The notes beneath the pieces were generated by a model that saw only the letters and a list, made by a program, of their open reading frames with translations, made no database searches and had not been told where the DNA came from. Of a stretch of DNA of 64,000 bases, positions 34,273 to 41,953 are shown one piece after another. The stretch is from the NCBI GenBank assembly GCA_900759715.1, contig CAAEXF010000054.1, forward strand, positions 62,001-126,000, read 5' to 3'. A program made the position numbers and the translations under genes. The first letter of the stretch is position 1, and each line of letters starts with the position of its first letter. This DNA comes from Clostridium_AM sp900759715 (GTDB taxonomy: Bacteria > Bacillota > Clostridia > Clostridiales > Clostridiaceae).

Positions 34273-35748
34273 ATGATCTGCTTGGATCTTCAGCAAAATA
34301 TAGACATGATAAGTGAAGAAGTCGGACAAAAAGATCTTTTAATAATAAAGAAATTCTATATTGGAAAAATTCAACCTCTAGATGCTGCTCTAATATATGT
34401 TAACGGACTTGCTGATAAAACAATTATAGACAGAGATATTTTAAATCCATTAATGTTTAAAATTGAAGAAAATTTGCCTGGAAAAGAAAACCTGGCAGAT
34501 TATATTTCTAAAAAATATATCTCTATGAGTAATACATATATTAAAAATAACCTAAGTGATGTTGTTCACAAGATAAAGAGAGGCAACTCTGCTATTTTAG
34601 TAAACCAAATGAGTGAAGCAATAATTTTAGATACTAAAGGAGGCCAATATCGTTCTATAGGAGAGCCTGAAAATGAAACAACTATTAAAGGTCCAAGAGA
34701 AGGCTTTATAGAAAATCTATCAACAAATTTAAGCATTTTAAGAAGACGAATTAAAGATAAAAATTTGGTGATAGAACAATTTGTATTAGGACAGCGTTCC
34801 GAGGTCGATGTTGCCATTGTATACTTGGAAAATTTAGCGGATACAAGCATAGTTAATGAATTAAAAAAGAGAATTAACTTAATAGACGTAGATAAACTAA
34901 CAGACTCTGGAGTTCTGCAGCAATATTTGGAGGAGTCTACTTATTCTGTTTTTCCTCAATCCTATGCAACAGAAAGACCAGATGTGGCGACATCAAATAT
35001 ACTTGAAGGCAAAATTGCAATCATTGTATCTGGTACTCCTTTTGTCATTACAGTTCCTGCAGTTTTTATAGAATTTTTTCAAACTGTTGAGGATTATAAT
35101 TTTAAAACTGTGTCTGGTTCACTATTTAGATTATTAAGAGTTGCCTCTATTTTTATAGTAATTACTTTACCCTCTATATATCTGACTCTTATTAAGTTTA
35201 ATGCAGAACTTATACCAATTAAGTTTATAACACCTATTGTTCAATCAAGAATAGGAATAGCTTTAACTCCTTTCTTAGAGGTAATGGGAATGGAGATTTT
35301 AATAGAACTTTTGCGTGAAGGTGGATTGAGACTTCCGAGTAAGGTTGCTCAAACACTAAGCGTTGTTGGAGGAATAATTATAGGTGACACTGCTATTAGA
35401 TCTAAAATGGTTAGCCCAACAACTTTATTTCTTGTTGGTATCACTGTAGTAACTTCCTTCGTAATACCTAATACTGAAATGTCTTTAGCTATAAGACTTT
35501 TAAGGTTTCCTATGCTTATAATATCAAATTTTTTAGGCATCTATGGCATAGGCATAGCTTGGTTTTTAATTATAGTTCATTTATTTTCCCTCGAAAACTT
35601 TGGCGTTCCATATTTAGAATTTACAAAAAATGATATGCTGGATACTTTTATAAGGGCACCAATCTGGATGCATAACAAAAGACCTAAAGTTATTCCTAAT
35701 AAAGACCCAATAAGGCAAAGAGACTTCAGAAGAAAATGGAAAAATTAA
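34273..35748 (+). CDS. gerKA: Spore germination protein, GerA/GerKA family
   Basis: The A subunit of a nutrient germinant receptor in the spore inner membrane, 491 residues. It has a soluble N-terminal domain (about 1-240) followed by four to five TM helices. Family features are ILRRRIKDKNLVIEQFVLGQRSEVDVAIVYLENLAD, EGKIAIIVSGTPF and GGIIIGDTAI. AAAGGAGG lies before the ATG. First gene of a five-gene cluster A-B-C-B-C, expected to be expressed in the forespore. Confidence 0.95.
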   Translation: MICLDLQQNIDMISEEVGQKDLLIIKKFYIGKIQPLDAALIYVNGLADKTIIDRDILNPLMFKIEENLPGKENLADYISKKYISMSNTYIKNNLSDVVHKIKRGNSAILVNQMSEAIILDTKGGQYRSIGEPENETTIKGPREGFIENLSTNLSILRRRIKDKNLVIEQFVLGQRSEVDVAIVYLENLADTSIVNELKKRINLIDVDKLTDSGVLQQYLEESTYSVFPQSYATERPDVATSNILEGKIAIIVSGTPFVITVPAVFIEFFQTVEDYNFKTVSGSLFRLLRVASIFIVITLPSIYLTLIKFNAELIPIKFITPIVQSRIGIALTPFLEVMGMEILIELLREGGLRLPSKVAQTLSVVGGIIIGDTAIRSKMVSPTTLFLVGITVVTSFVIPNTEMSLAIRLLRFPMLIISNFLGIYGIGIAWFLIIVHLFSLENFGVPYLEFTKNDMLDTFIRAPIWMHNKRPKVIPNKDPIRQRDFRRKWKN

Positions 35749-35760
35749 AGAGGAAGAAAG

Positions 35761-36855
35761 ATGATCAAAGGGAAATATAATACCTTAACCGCTAACCAAA
35801 TGAAGTGTTTTATAATTGGCGCTGCCGTTAGCTCTGGAATACTTAGCTTACCTAATTTCCTGGTAGAAGTTGCAAAACAGGATGGATGGATTTCCTCAAT
35901 ATTAGGAGGTATTTATCCTTTTTATATGGTTCTTATATGTATTTATATAAGTAATCAGTTTCCCAATGATAATATTTTAACTCTTAGTAAGAGGTTTTTG
36001 GGAAAATACCTAGGAAGCTTTTTAAATTTATTATTTTCCATAAATTTTGTATTTTACTCTGCAGTACCGTCTTCTAGTATATCTAACTTTCTTAGAACTT
36101 ATGTTTTAGATTTTTTAAGTGCACAAAAGTTTTTGCTAATATTTATCAGCATAGGAACCTATACTGCCTATAAAGGGTTATATGTTTTAGGAAAGTTAAG
36201 TGAATTAGCTTTTTACATTACCTTTTTTATCATAATTATACCTTTGTTCGAGTTGAATTTTGGAACACTATTAAATATACAACCAGTATTTCAAAATGGC
36301 TATAAAAACATATTAATTGGAGGTATAAATTCATTATATTCCTATGGCGGCGTAGAAATAATGTTCCTAGTTTATCCTTTTATAAAAAACTCAGCATAAT
36401 TTAAGAATTCATCATTAAAGGCAGCTATACTTCTTTGTTTTATTTATTCCTGGACTACATTTGCAACTATATACATTCTAGGTATTAATTTTATCCCTAA
36501 AACCATGTGGGCATCTATTTTTATTGTAGAAAAGATAAAACTCCCATTCTTAAATAATTTTAGGTACATATTAATGTTTTTATGGACTTTAGTTACTCTT
36601 AAAAACTTAGCAGTTAACTGCTTTGCTTGTGCTTTTATTTTGAAAGACACCTATAGAAAAATAGAGTCTAAAAAAATTTACTTATTTATATTTCTAATAA
36701 TCCTTTTCTTGTCTCTACGCTATGGTAATGAAGTTATAATAAAAGATTTAGTAAGAATTATTGCACCTATATTAGTAATATTTGCTGTGTTTTATGTATC
36801 TCTTATTGCACTAATAATTTTTGTGAAAAAGGGTAATGCATATGAAAAAAAATAG
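35761..36855 (+). pseudogene. gerKB: gerKB-type germination permease interrupted by an in-frame TAA
   Basis: An amino-acid/polyamine-permease-like B subunit of a germinant receptor. The frame opens at ATG 35761 and stops at TAA 36397-36399, directly after YPFIKNSA. The same frame continues with FKNSSLKAAILL and runs to 36855, aligning with residues of the intact gerKB at 37948 over its full length. So this is one 364-codon gene with a single nonsense codon and no frameshift. The truncated product would keep about six of ten TM helices. A real mutation, a sequencing error or readthrough are possible; loss of function is most likely. Confidence 0.85.
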
Positions 36856-37948
36856 TGCTGTTATATTATTAAGTATTTTGCTGTTTATATATTTTGCAAG
36901 TGGCACAGATAGGCTGCCAGCAGAAGAACTTTCACTCCCATCAGGCACTGGATCTGATATAGAGCAGAGAGGTTCAGAAGATTTACTATATACTACATCT
37001 ATTAGCGCTTATATATTTAGCCAAAATTCAAAAGTTATAACCAAGTTATATACTGGAACAGCAACAAGTCCAGCAGAAACACGCAAAGACAGACAGAGAA
37101 AAATTGATAAAAGATTTATTTTAGGTCTTGAAAAGGTAGATATTTTTAGCGAGGATTATGCAAAATCAGGAATAAGACCTACAATGGATATAGTTTTAAA
37201 TTCTAATACTGTAAATGATCTATCAGAGGTTGCTGTATGTAAGGGTAAAGCCTCTTCTTTATTAGAGTATAAAATTCCCGCTTATTCGAGTTCCTCAGAT
37301 TATATTCAAGGTATGCTTAAAAGTGCAAATAATTATAACTTTTTCGAAAGAGATTTCCAAATGCTAGACTTTTTAGTAAGAATAGAGTCAGAAGGAATTA
37401 ACGCTGTTTTGCCTTATATAGAAATAAGAGAAGAAGGCTTGCAAATCACAGGCGCTGCATTATTTAAAAATGATAAAATGGTAGCTAAAACAAATATTGA
37501 AGATGCTAGAATATTAAATGCACTGAAAAATACTAAAGGTAAAGGCATGCTCACAATAGCAGAAGATTCTAAGCATTATATTGATTTTTATTCAAAGGTT
37601 AGAAGAACTGTAAGTTGTAAGAGAGAGGATGATAAATATAAGTTTAATATTAATTTAAAATTCAAAGGAGAGATTGTTAACAATGAACTTTATTCACAAA
37701 TAGGCTATAGCGAAAAAACGAAAAAAGAATTTGAAAATATATTGGAAAGTAAGATAGAAGACATGTGTAATAAATTTTTAGATAAAATGAAGAATGAATA
37801 TAAAGTAGATTCCCTAGGACTTGGAAGAGTTGCTGCTGCAAAATATGGAAGGGGTACAAATGTTGATTGGGATCAAATAGTTTGCAATTCTGAAATAAAG
37901 GTAAAAGTAAATGTAAAACTAGATAGACAGGGAAGAGGGGATTATTGA
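36842..37948 (+). CDS. gerKC: Spore germination protein, GerKC family (copy 1)
   Basis: The C subunit of a germinant receptor, normally a lipoprotein on the outer face of the inner spore membrane. The 368 residues show the family pattern RKDRQRKIDKR, the central VAVCKGKAS block and the C-terminal LGLGRVAAAKYGRG. The usual lipobox and Cys-Trp-Asp start are absent: the hydrophobic N-terminus ends FASGTDRLPAEEL, with Thr where Cys is expected. Starts at ATG 36842 or 36836, overlapping the broken gerKB. Its stop overlaps the next gerKB start (TGATG). Confidence 0.9.
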   Translation: MKKNSAVILLSILLFIYFASGTDRLPAEELSLPSGTGSDIEQRGSEDLLYTTSISAYIFSQNSKVITKLYTGTATSPAETRKDRQRKIDKRFILGLEKVDIFSEDYAKSGIRPTMDIVLNSNTVNDLSEVAVCKGKASSLLEYKIPAYSSSSDYIQGMLKSANNYNFFERDFQMLDFLVRIESEGINAVLPYIEIREEGLQITGAALFKNDKMVAKTNIEDARILNALKNTKGKGMLTIAEDSKHYIDFYSKVRRTVSCKREDDKYKFNINLKFKGEIVNNELYSQIGYSEKTKKEFENILESKIEDMCNKFLDKMKNEYKVDSLGLGRVAAAKYGRGTNVDWDQIVCNSEIKVKVNVKLDRQGRGDY

Positions 37949-39051
37949 TGGGAATTCAAAGAAATAACCTCTTAACTGCTAACGAGATTATGCATATTTT
38001 AATAGGCTCAATTATTGGTATAGGAATACTGAGTCTACCAAATTCTTTAGTTGAAAATGCATATCAAGATTCATGGATATCTGTTGTAATTGGATCAATA
38101 TATCCTATATATATTATTTTATTAATTATTTTTATTGTTAATAGATATCCAAAGGATAACATACTTGTTTTAAGCAAAAAATACTGTGGTACATTTATAG
38201 GAACTATATTAAATTTTGCATTTTTAACTTTTTTTTTCATATACACAAGTTTATCTCTAGCAGGTTTTAGTAATTTAATAAGGACATATTCTGCACCTTA
38301 TATTTCCTCTTTTGATATTGTATTTACCACTACTCTGATAATAGCATATACAGCTTATAAAGGAGTAAAAGTTTTAGGAAAAATAAATCAGCTATCCGCC
38401 TATTTGTTAATGATTCTCATATTAGCTTCTATTCCTGCTTTAGCTAAAGGAAGAATTGAAAACCTATTTCCTATGTTTCAAAGCAACTTTAAAGGTATCT
38501 TAAAGGGAGCTAAAGAGTCTACTTTTTCCTATGCCGGATTAGAATCTATAGCAATAATATATCCCTTTGTAAATGATGCTAAAAAAGTTAAAAGTTCTTT
38601 GTTCAAAGGTATATTTATAACAATAATAATCTATATATATGTAGTCTTTATAACTATATACTATTTAGGCGTAGATATAGTTCCAAAAGATTTTTGGTCC
38701 TTTGTAGTAGTTATAGAAAGTGTTACAGTAACAGTTATAAATAATTTTAGGTTTGTATTTGTATTTCTGTGGATTGGTATAGAAATACCATTATGTTCAA
38801 ATTATTTTTATGCTTTAACCTTTATATTGAAGGATATATTCAAAAAAATAAGTAGAATGTTAAGCTTTATTTTGTCTTGCATTCTAATTGTCGCTTTAAC
38901 GATGATGTTTGTAAATGAGCCAACAAGGAAAAAGTTTTTAGAATTTGTTGTTCCAAAATATACAATATTTAATATATTTTACATATCATTAATATCCTTA
39001 CTTATATTTTTTAAAAAGGGTGAAAAAAGTGAAAAATACCAAAGCAATTAA
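37948..39051 (+). CDS. gerKB: Spore germination permease, GerKB family (copy 2, intact)
   Basis: Intact B subunit, 367 residues and ten predicted TM helices, homologous to the interrupted copy at 35761. Both begin with the pattern NxLTANxxM...GILSLPN. Start ATG 37948 overlaps the gerKC stop by one base, with AAGAGGGG upstream, so the genes are translationally coupled. It probably supplies the B function for this receptor. Confidence 0.94.
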   Translation: MGIQRNNLLTANEIMHILIGSIIGIGILSLPNSLVENAYQDSWISVVIGSIYPIYIILLIIFIVNRYPKDNILVLSKKYCGTFIGTILNFAFLTFFFIYTSLSLAGFSNLIRTYSAPYISSFDIVFTTTLIIAYTAYKGVKVLGKINQLSAYLLMILILASIPALAKGRIENLFPMFQSNFKGILKGAKESTFSYAGLESIAIIYPFVNDAKKVKSSLFKGIFITIIIYIYVVFITIYYLGVDIVPKDFWSFVVVIESVTVTVINNFRFVFVFLWIGIEIPLCSNYFYALTFILKDIFKKISRMLSFILSCILIVALTMMFVNEPTRKKFLEFVVPKYTIFNIFYISLISLLIFFKKGEKSEKYQSN

Positions 39052-40174
39052 GCTTATTATTCTTCTATGTGCCGCAATAACAATAGTTATAATATTTAGT
39101 GGTATCGAACAATATGATCCTATAGAAAATCTAACTATTGTAGTGGGGAGCGGATATGATATAGAAAAAGTTACATCTGATAATGTAGTATATAAAGTTC
39201 CACGATCAACATATATATTTGAGAGTACTTCCTCAGTTATAAATAGAGTACTTACAGGCACCTCAATGAGCATAGGTGAAACTAGGCAGGACAGACAAAC
39301 AAAGCTGGATAAGTTAGATATACTTGGACTAGATAAAACCTTCATTATAAGTGAAGAAACTGCCTATTATGGAGTCAAACCTATCGTAGATATACTTTAT
39401 AAAAATCCTATGGTAAACAATAATGCAAATGTATCTGTATGTAAAGGGAAAGCTATCACTTTACTAAAGTTTAAGATACCTAATTCCCCCAGTTCTTCTG
39501 ATTATATAGATGGTCTTATAAGAAGCGCTAAAGATCATAATTTCTTTTCTAGCGAGTATACTTTATCAAATCTATTTGTAAGAGCTGGAGCTGAGGGAAG
39601 AAACATAGTGCTGCCATATATCGAAATCAAGAAAGAAGAATATTCATCAAACGAAAGTACAATTGAAATTACTGGTTCAGCATTATTTAAAAAATATAAT
39701 ATGATAACTAAACTTGATATAGATGATACTAGAATAATGAACTTATTAAGAGAAAATAACGTTAAAGGAATACTGAAAATTCAAGATAGTTCTAAAAAAT
39801 TCGTTGAATATTATGGTAAATCTAAAAGAAAAGTAAAATGTTCTAAGGAAGGAGAAAAATATATATTCACAATAAATATAGATTTAACTGGTGATGTTAT
39901 TACAAATCAATTATTGAAAGATCTCAATGACGACTTAAATGTAAAGAAAGAATTAGAAAATAATTTAGCTCAGGTAACTGAAAAACAATGTTATGAATTT
40001 ATAGATAAAATGAAAAATGTATATAAAATTGATTGCTTAGAATTAGGAAGAACTGCAGCTTCAAAGTACGGTAGAAGAACAGGTGTAGATTGGAATGAAA
40101 TCATAAGCAAATCAGATATAAGAGTAGATGTAAAAGTACACCTGGATAAGCAAGGTAGAGGTCATTTTATGTAG
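39029..40174 (+). CDS. gerKC: Spore germination protein, GerKC family (copy 2)
   Basis: A second C subunit of 381 residues, homologous to the first (TRQDRQTKLDKLDILGLD, NVSVCKGKA, LGRTAASKYGRR). The N-terminal hydrophobic segment ends IFSGIEQYDPIENL, again without the lipobox cysteine. The preferred start is GTG 39029, with AAAAAGGG 8 bases upstream; GTG 39020 overlaps that site. It overlaps the end of gerKB copy 2 by about 23 bases. Last gene of the cluster; a palindromic repeat follows. Confidence 0.9.
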   Translation: MKNTKAIKLIILLCAAITIVIIFSGIEQYDPIENLTIVVGSGYDIEKVTSDNVVYKVPRSTYIFESTSSVINRVLTGTSMSIGETRQDRQTKLDKLDILGLDKTFIISEETAYYGVKPIVDILYKNPMVNNNANVSVCKGKAITLLKFKIPNSPSSSDYIDGLIRSAKDHNFFSSEYTLSNLFVRAGAEGRNIVLPYIEIKKEEYSSNESTIEITGSALFKKYNMITKLDIDDTRIMNLLRENNVKGILKIQDSSKKFVEYYGKSKRKVKCSKEGEKYIFTINIDLTGDVITNQLLKDLNDDLNVKKELENNLAQVTEKQCYEFIDKMKNVYKIDCLELGRTAASKYGRRTGVDWNEIISKSDIRVDVKVHLDKQGRGHFM

Positions 40175-40179
40175 AATAC

Positions 40180-40303
40180 ATATCAAAGGTAGAAAATTGA
40201 CTTACACCCCGGGATGTGTTTCCAAGCTTCAGTTCGTTAAAAACTTTTAGCTTTGGAAACACATCCCTTTGTGTAAGTCAATTCTCTAGTTTGAAACCCT
40301 ATA
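40180..40303. repeat. Long inverted-repeat element R1, copy 2 (short form)
   Basis: Hairpin element directly after the gerK cluster. The arms include AATTGACTTACAC, GGGATGTGTTTCCAA and their complements around AAAAACTTTTAGC. The right end, inverted (TATAGGGTTTCAAACTAGAG), matches the left end of the 262-bp copy at 6467-6728, and the GTTTCCAAGCTTCAG block is shared. It could end transcription between the convergent genes. Confidence 0.8.
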
Positions 40304-40321
40304 CTTAAGTACAATTCTCAA

Positions 40322-41203
40322 TTATTTATATGCCTTTATATCTAATAATTTATCTAAAGTCACTATTTCATATCCTTTTTCTTTTATACCTGATATTATT
40401 TTAGGTAATGCAGCTGCTGTTTCTGATTTATCACCGTTGCTGTGCATAAGAATTATATCTCCAGGACGCAAATTATCAAGTACATTTTTTATTATATTAT
40501 CTCTTTCCTTTTGTGACCAATCTAAAGTGTCTATAGACCATATAACTACTTTATTATCTGTTTGCAATATATCTTTTACTATGCGCTCATCTATATCTCC
40601 ATAAGGTGGACGTATAATTGCAGGCTTTTTCCCAATTATCTTAAATATTTCATTCTCAGTTCTAAGAATTTGATTTTTAACTGTATCATTATTTTCTTTC
40701 TTAAAATCTGGATGGTTATAACTATGATTTAATACTAAATTCCCTTGTTGATATGCTTTTTTTACTACACTAGGATATTTAACGACATTTTCTCCTATAA
40801 AGAAAAAGTTTCCTTTCACATTGTTTTGCTTTAATATTTCCAAAACCTTTGGAGTAATTCTTCCATCGGGACCATCATCAAAAGTCAATGCAACTTGTTT
40901 CTTAGCAGTATCTCCATTCACAAATACATAATCAGGATTCTTTCTTGCTACTCTAATAATATCTTCCATCCACTTCTTCGCACTAGCTTTTTCTTTTTCT
41001 GTAAGCTTATTTGATTTTCCAAGTATCTCATATATAATTTTTTCATTATTTTGTTTATCATTTTGCGAAGTACTTTTAGTGCTTTGATTTGTATTCTGAA
41101 TAGTGCTAGAATTTTTGCTCTCTGTACTTATTTTATTATTACAGGAACTTAATAAAAATAAACAAGTTATTATAAGAATTTTATTTATAATATTTTTCAT
41201 CAT
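40322..41203 (-). CDS. Polysaccharide deacetylase lipoprotein (NodB domain)
   Basis: A 293-residue extracellular lipoprotein. The signal peptide ends in LLSSC near residue 21. A Ser/Asn/Thr-rich linker leads to a carbohydrate esterase 4 domain with TFDDGPDG (catalytic and metal Asp), the metal-binding NHSYNHPDF and RPPYGDID, and a late HSNG. It is therefore likely to remove acetyl groups from peptidoglycan or another polysaccharide. A role in sporulation cannot be shown. GGAGGT lies upstream of the tandem ATG ATG start. Confidence 0.92.
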   Translation of the reverse strand: MMKNIINKILIITCLFLLSSCNNKISTESKNSSTIQNTNQSTKSTSQNDKQNNEKIIYEILGKSNKLTEKEKASAKKWMEDIIRVARKNPDYVFVNGDTAKKQVALTFDDGPDGRITPKVLEILKQNNVKGNFFFIGENVVKYPSVVKKAYQQGNLVLNHSYNHPDFKKENNDTVKNQILRTENEIFKIIGKKPAIIRPPYGDIDERIVKDILQTDNKVVIWSIDTLDWSQKERDNIIKNVLDNLRPGDIILMHSNGDKSETAAALPKIISGIKEKGYEIVTLDKLLDIKAYK

Positions 41204-41344
41204 AATATACTACCTCCAAAACAAGAAATCAATTAGTACTCACGGATAACTTCTACTTCTAAAATAATTGATTCTACAATAATAAAATATAATATCATTT
41301 TTGTAAATCAAATTTTTCTTTACTTTTTTGAAAAATAATTTTAT

Positions 41345-41396
41345 AATATTTATATAATAATAAATATTATGAAGTATTTATTATTATATAAATATT
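41345..41396. repeat. Perfect 22-bp inverted repeat
   Basis: Left arm begins AATATTTATATAATAATA (41345-41366) and is exactly complementary to 41375-41396 across an 8-base loop. It lies in the divergent promoter region of the deacetylase and BFD-like genes. Confidence 0.85.
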
Positions 41397-41437
41397 GATT
41401 CACTTATTCCCTTATTTATTATAATCTGATGAATCCC

Positions 41438-41473
41438 ACTCAGATTTAATTTATATATAAATTAAATCTGAGT
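41438..41473. repeat. Perfect 36-bp palindrome
   Basis: Starts ACTCAGATTTAATTTATA and its complement follows with no spacer; a run of six C residues comes next. It lacks a T run, so it is not a clear terminator. Confidence 0.85.
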
Positions 41474-41558
41474 CCCCCCATTTTTTTAATAAGATAATAT
41501 ATAATAGGATATTAATATAATTAGCTATTATATAAAAATTATAATTGGAGTGATATTA

Positions 41559-41768
41559 ATGGAACAAAATATAAATGCTGAAATTCTTGATAAGCTTACA
41601 AAAGTTTGTCTTTGTAAAGGTATATCAAGAGCATCAATAAAAAAATCTATATTAAACGGAGCCAAAACTATAGATGAAGTTAGAAAGGCTACTGGAGCTG
41701 GCTCTGGCCCTTGCTGTGGAAGACGTTGTACTCCCAAAATTGAGCAGCTATTAGAAGAATTAAAATAA
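41559..41768 (+). CDS. BFD-like [2Fe-2S] protein
   Basis: A 69-residue protein like the bacterioferritin-associated ferredoxin (BFD) domain. It has CLCKG near residue 19 and a second cysteine cluster GPCCGRRC near residue 50, the spacing of the Fer2_BFD fold, plus the helical segment ISRASIKKSILNGAKTIDEV. It probably carries a 2Fe-2S cluster and takes part in iron or redox handling. ATG 41559 has GGAG 9 bases upstream. Single gene followed by a strong terminator. Confidence 0.85.
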   Translation: MEQNINAEILDKLTKVCLCKGISRASIKKSILNGAKTIDEVRKATGAGSGPCCGRRCTPKIEQLLEELK

Positions 41769-41813
41769 CAAAAAGCAGTATATGTAAGCTTATTACATAT
41801 ACTGCTTTTTTTG
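41768..41813 (+). terminator. Terminator of the BFD-like gene
   Basis: Perfect stem AAAGCAGTATATGTAA / TTACATATACTGCTTT followed by T residues. Confidence 0.9.
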
Positions 41814-41953
41814 TTATAAGTAACTTATTATTGAATAAGGATTTTTAAAGTAATATACTTAAGATGGGTAATTATAGTTATTATTTTAACTAATAATCCT
41901 TTTAAGAAAAGAGGTGAATTATTAAAATAGCAAAAGCTATTTTATATTAGACT

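Noticed and set aside
36397..36399. Recoding or readthrough of the gerKB stop
   Set aside because: It is TAA with no recoding structure seen nearby; a nonsense mutation is simpler.
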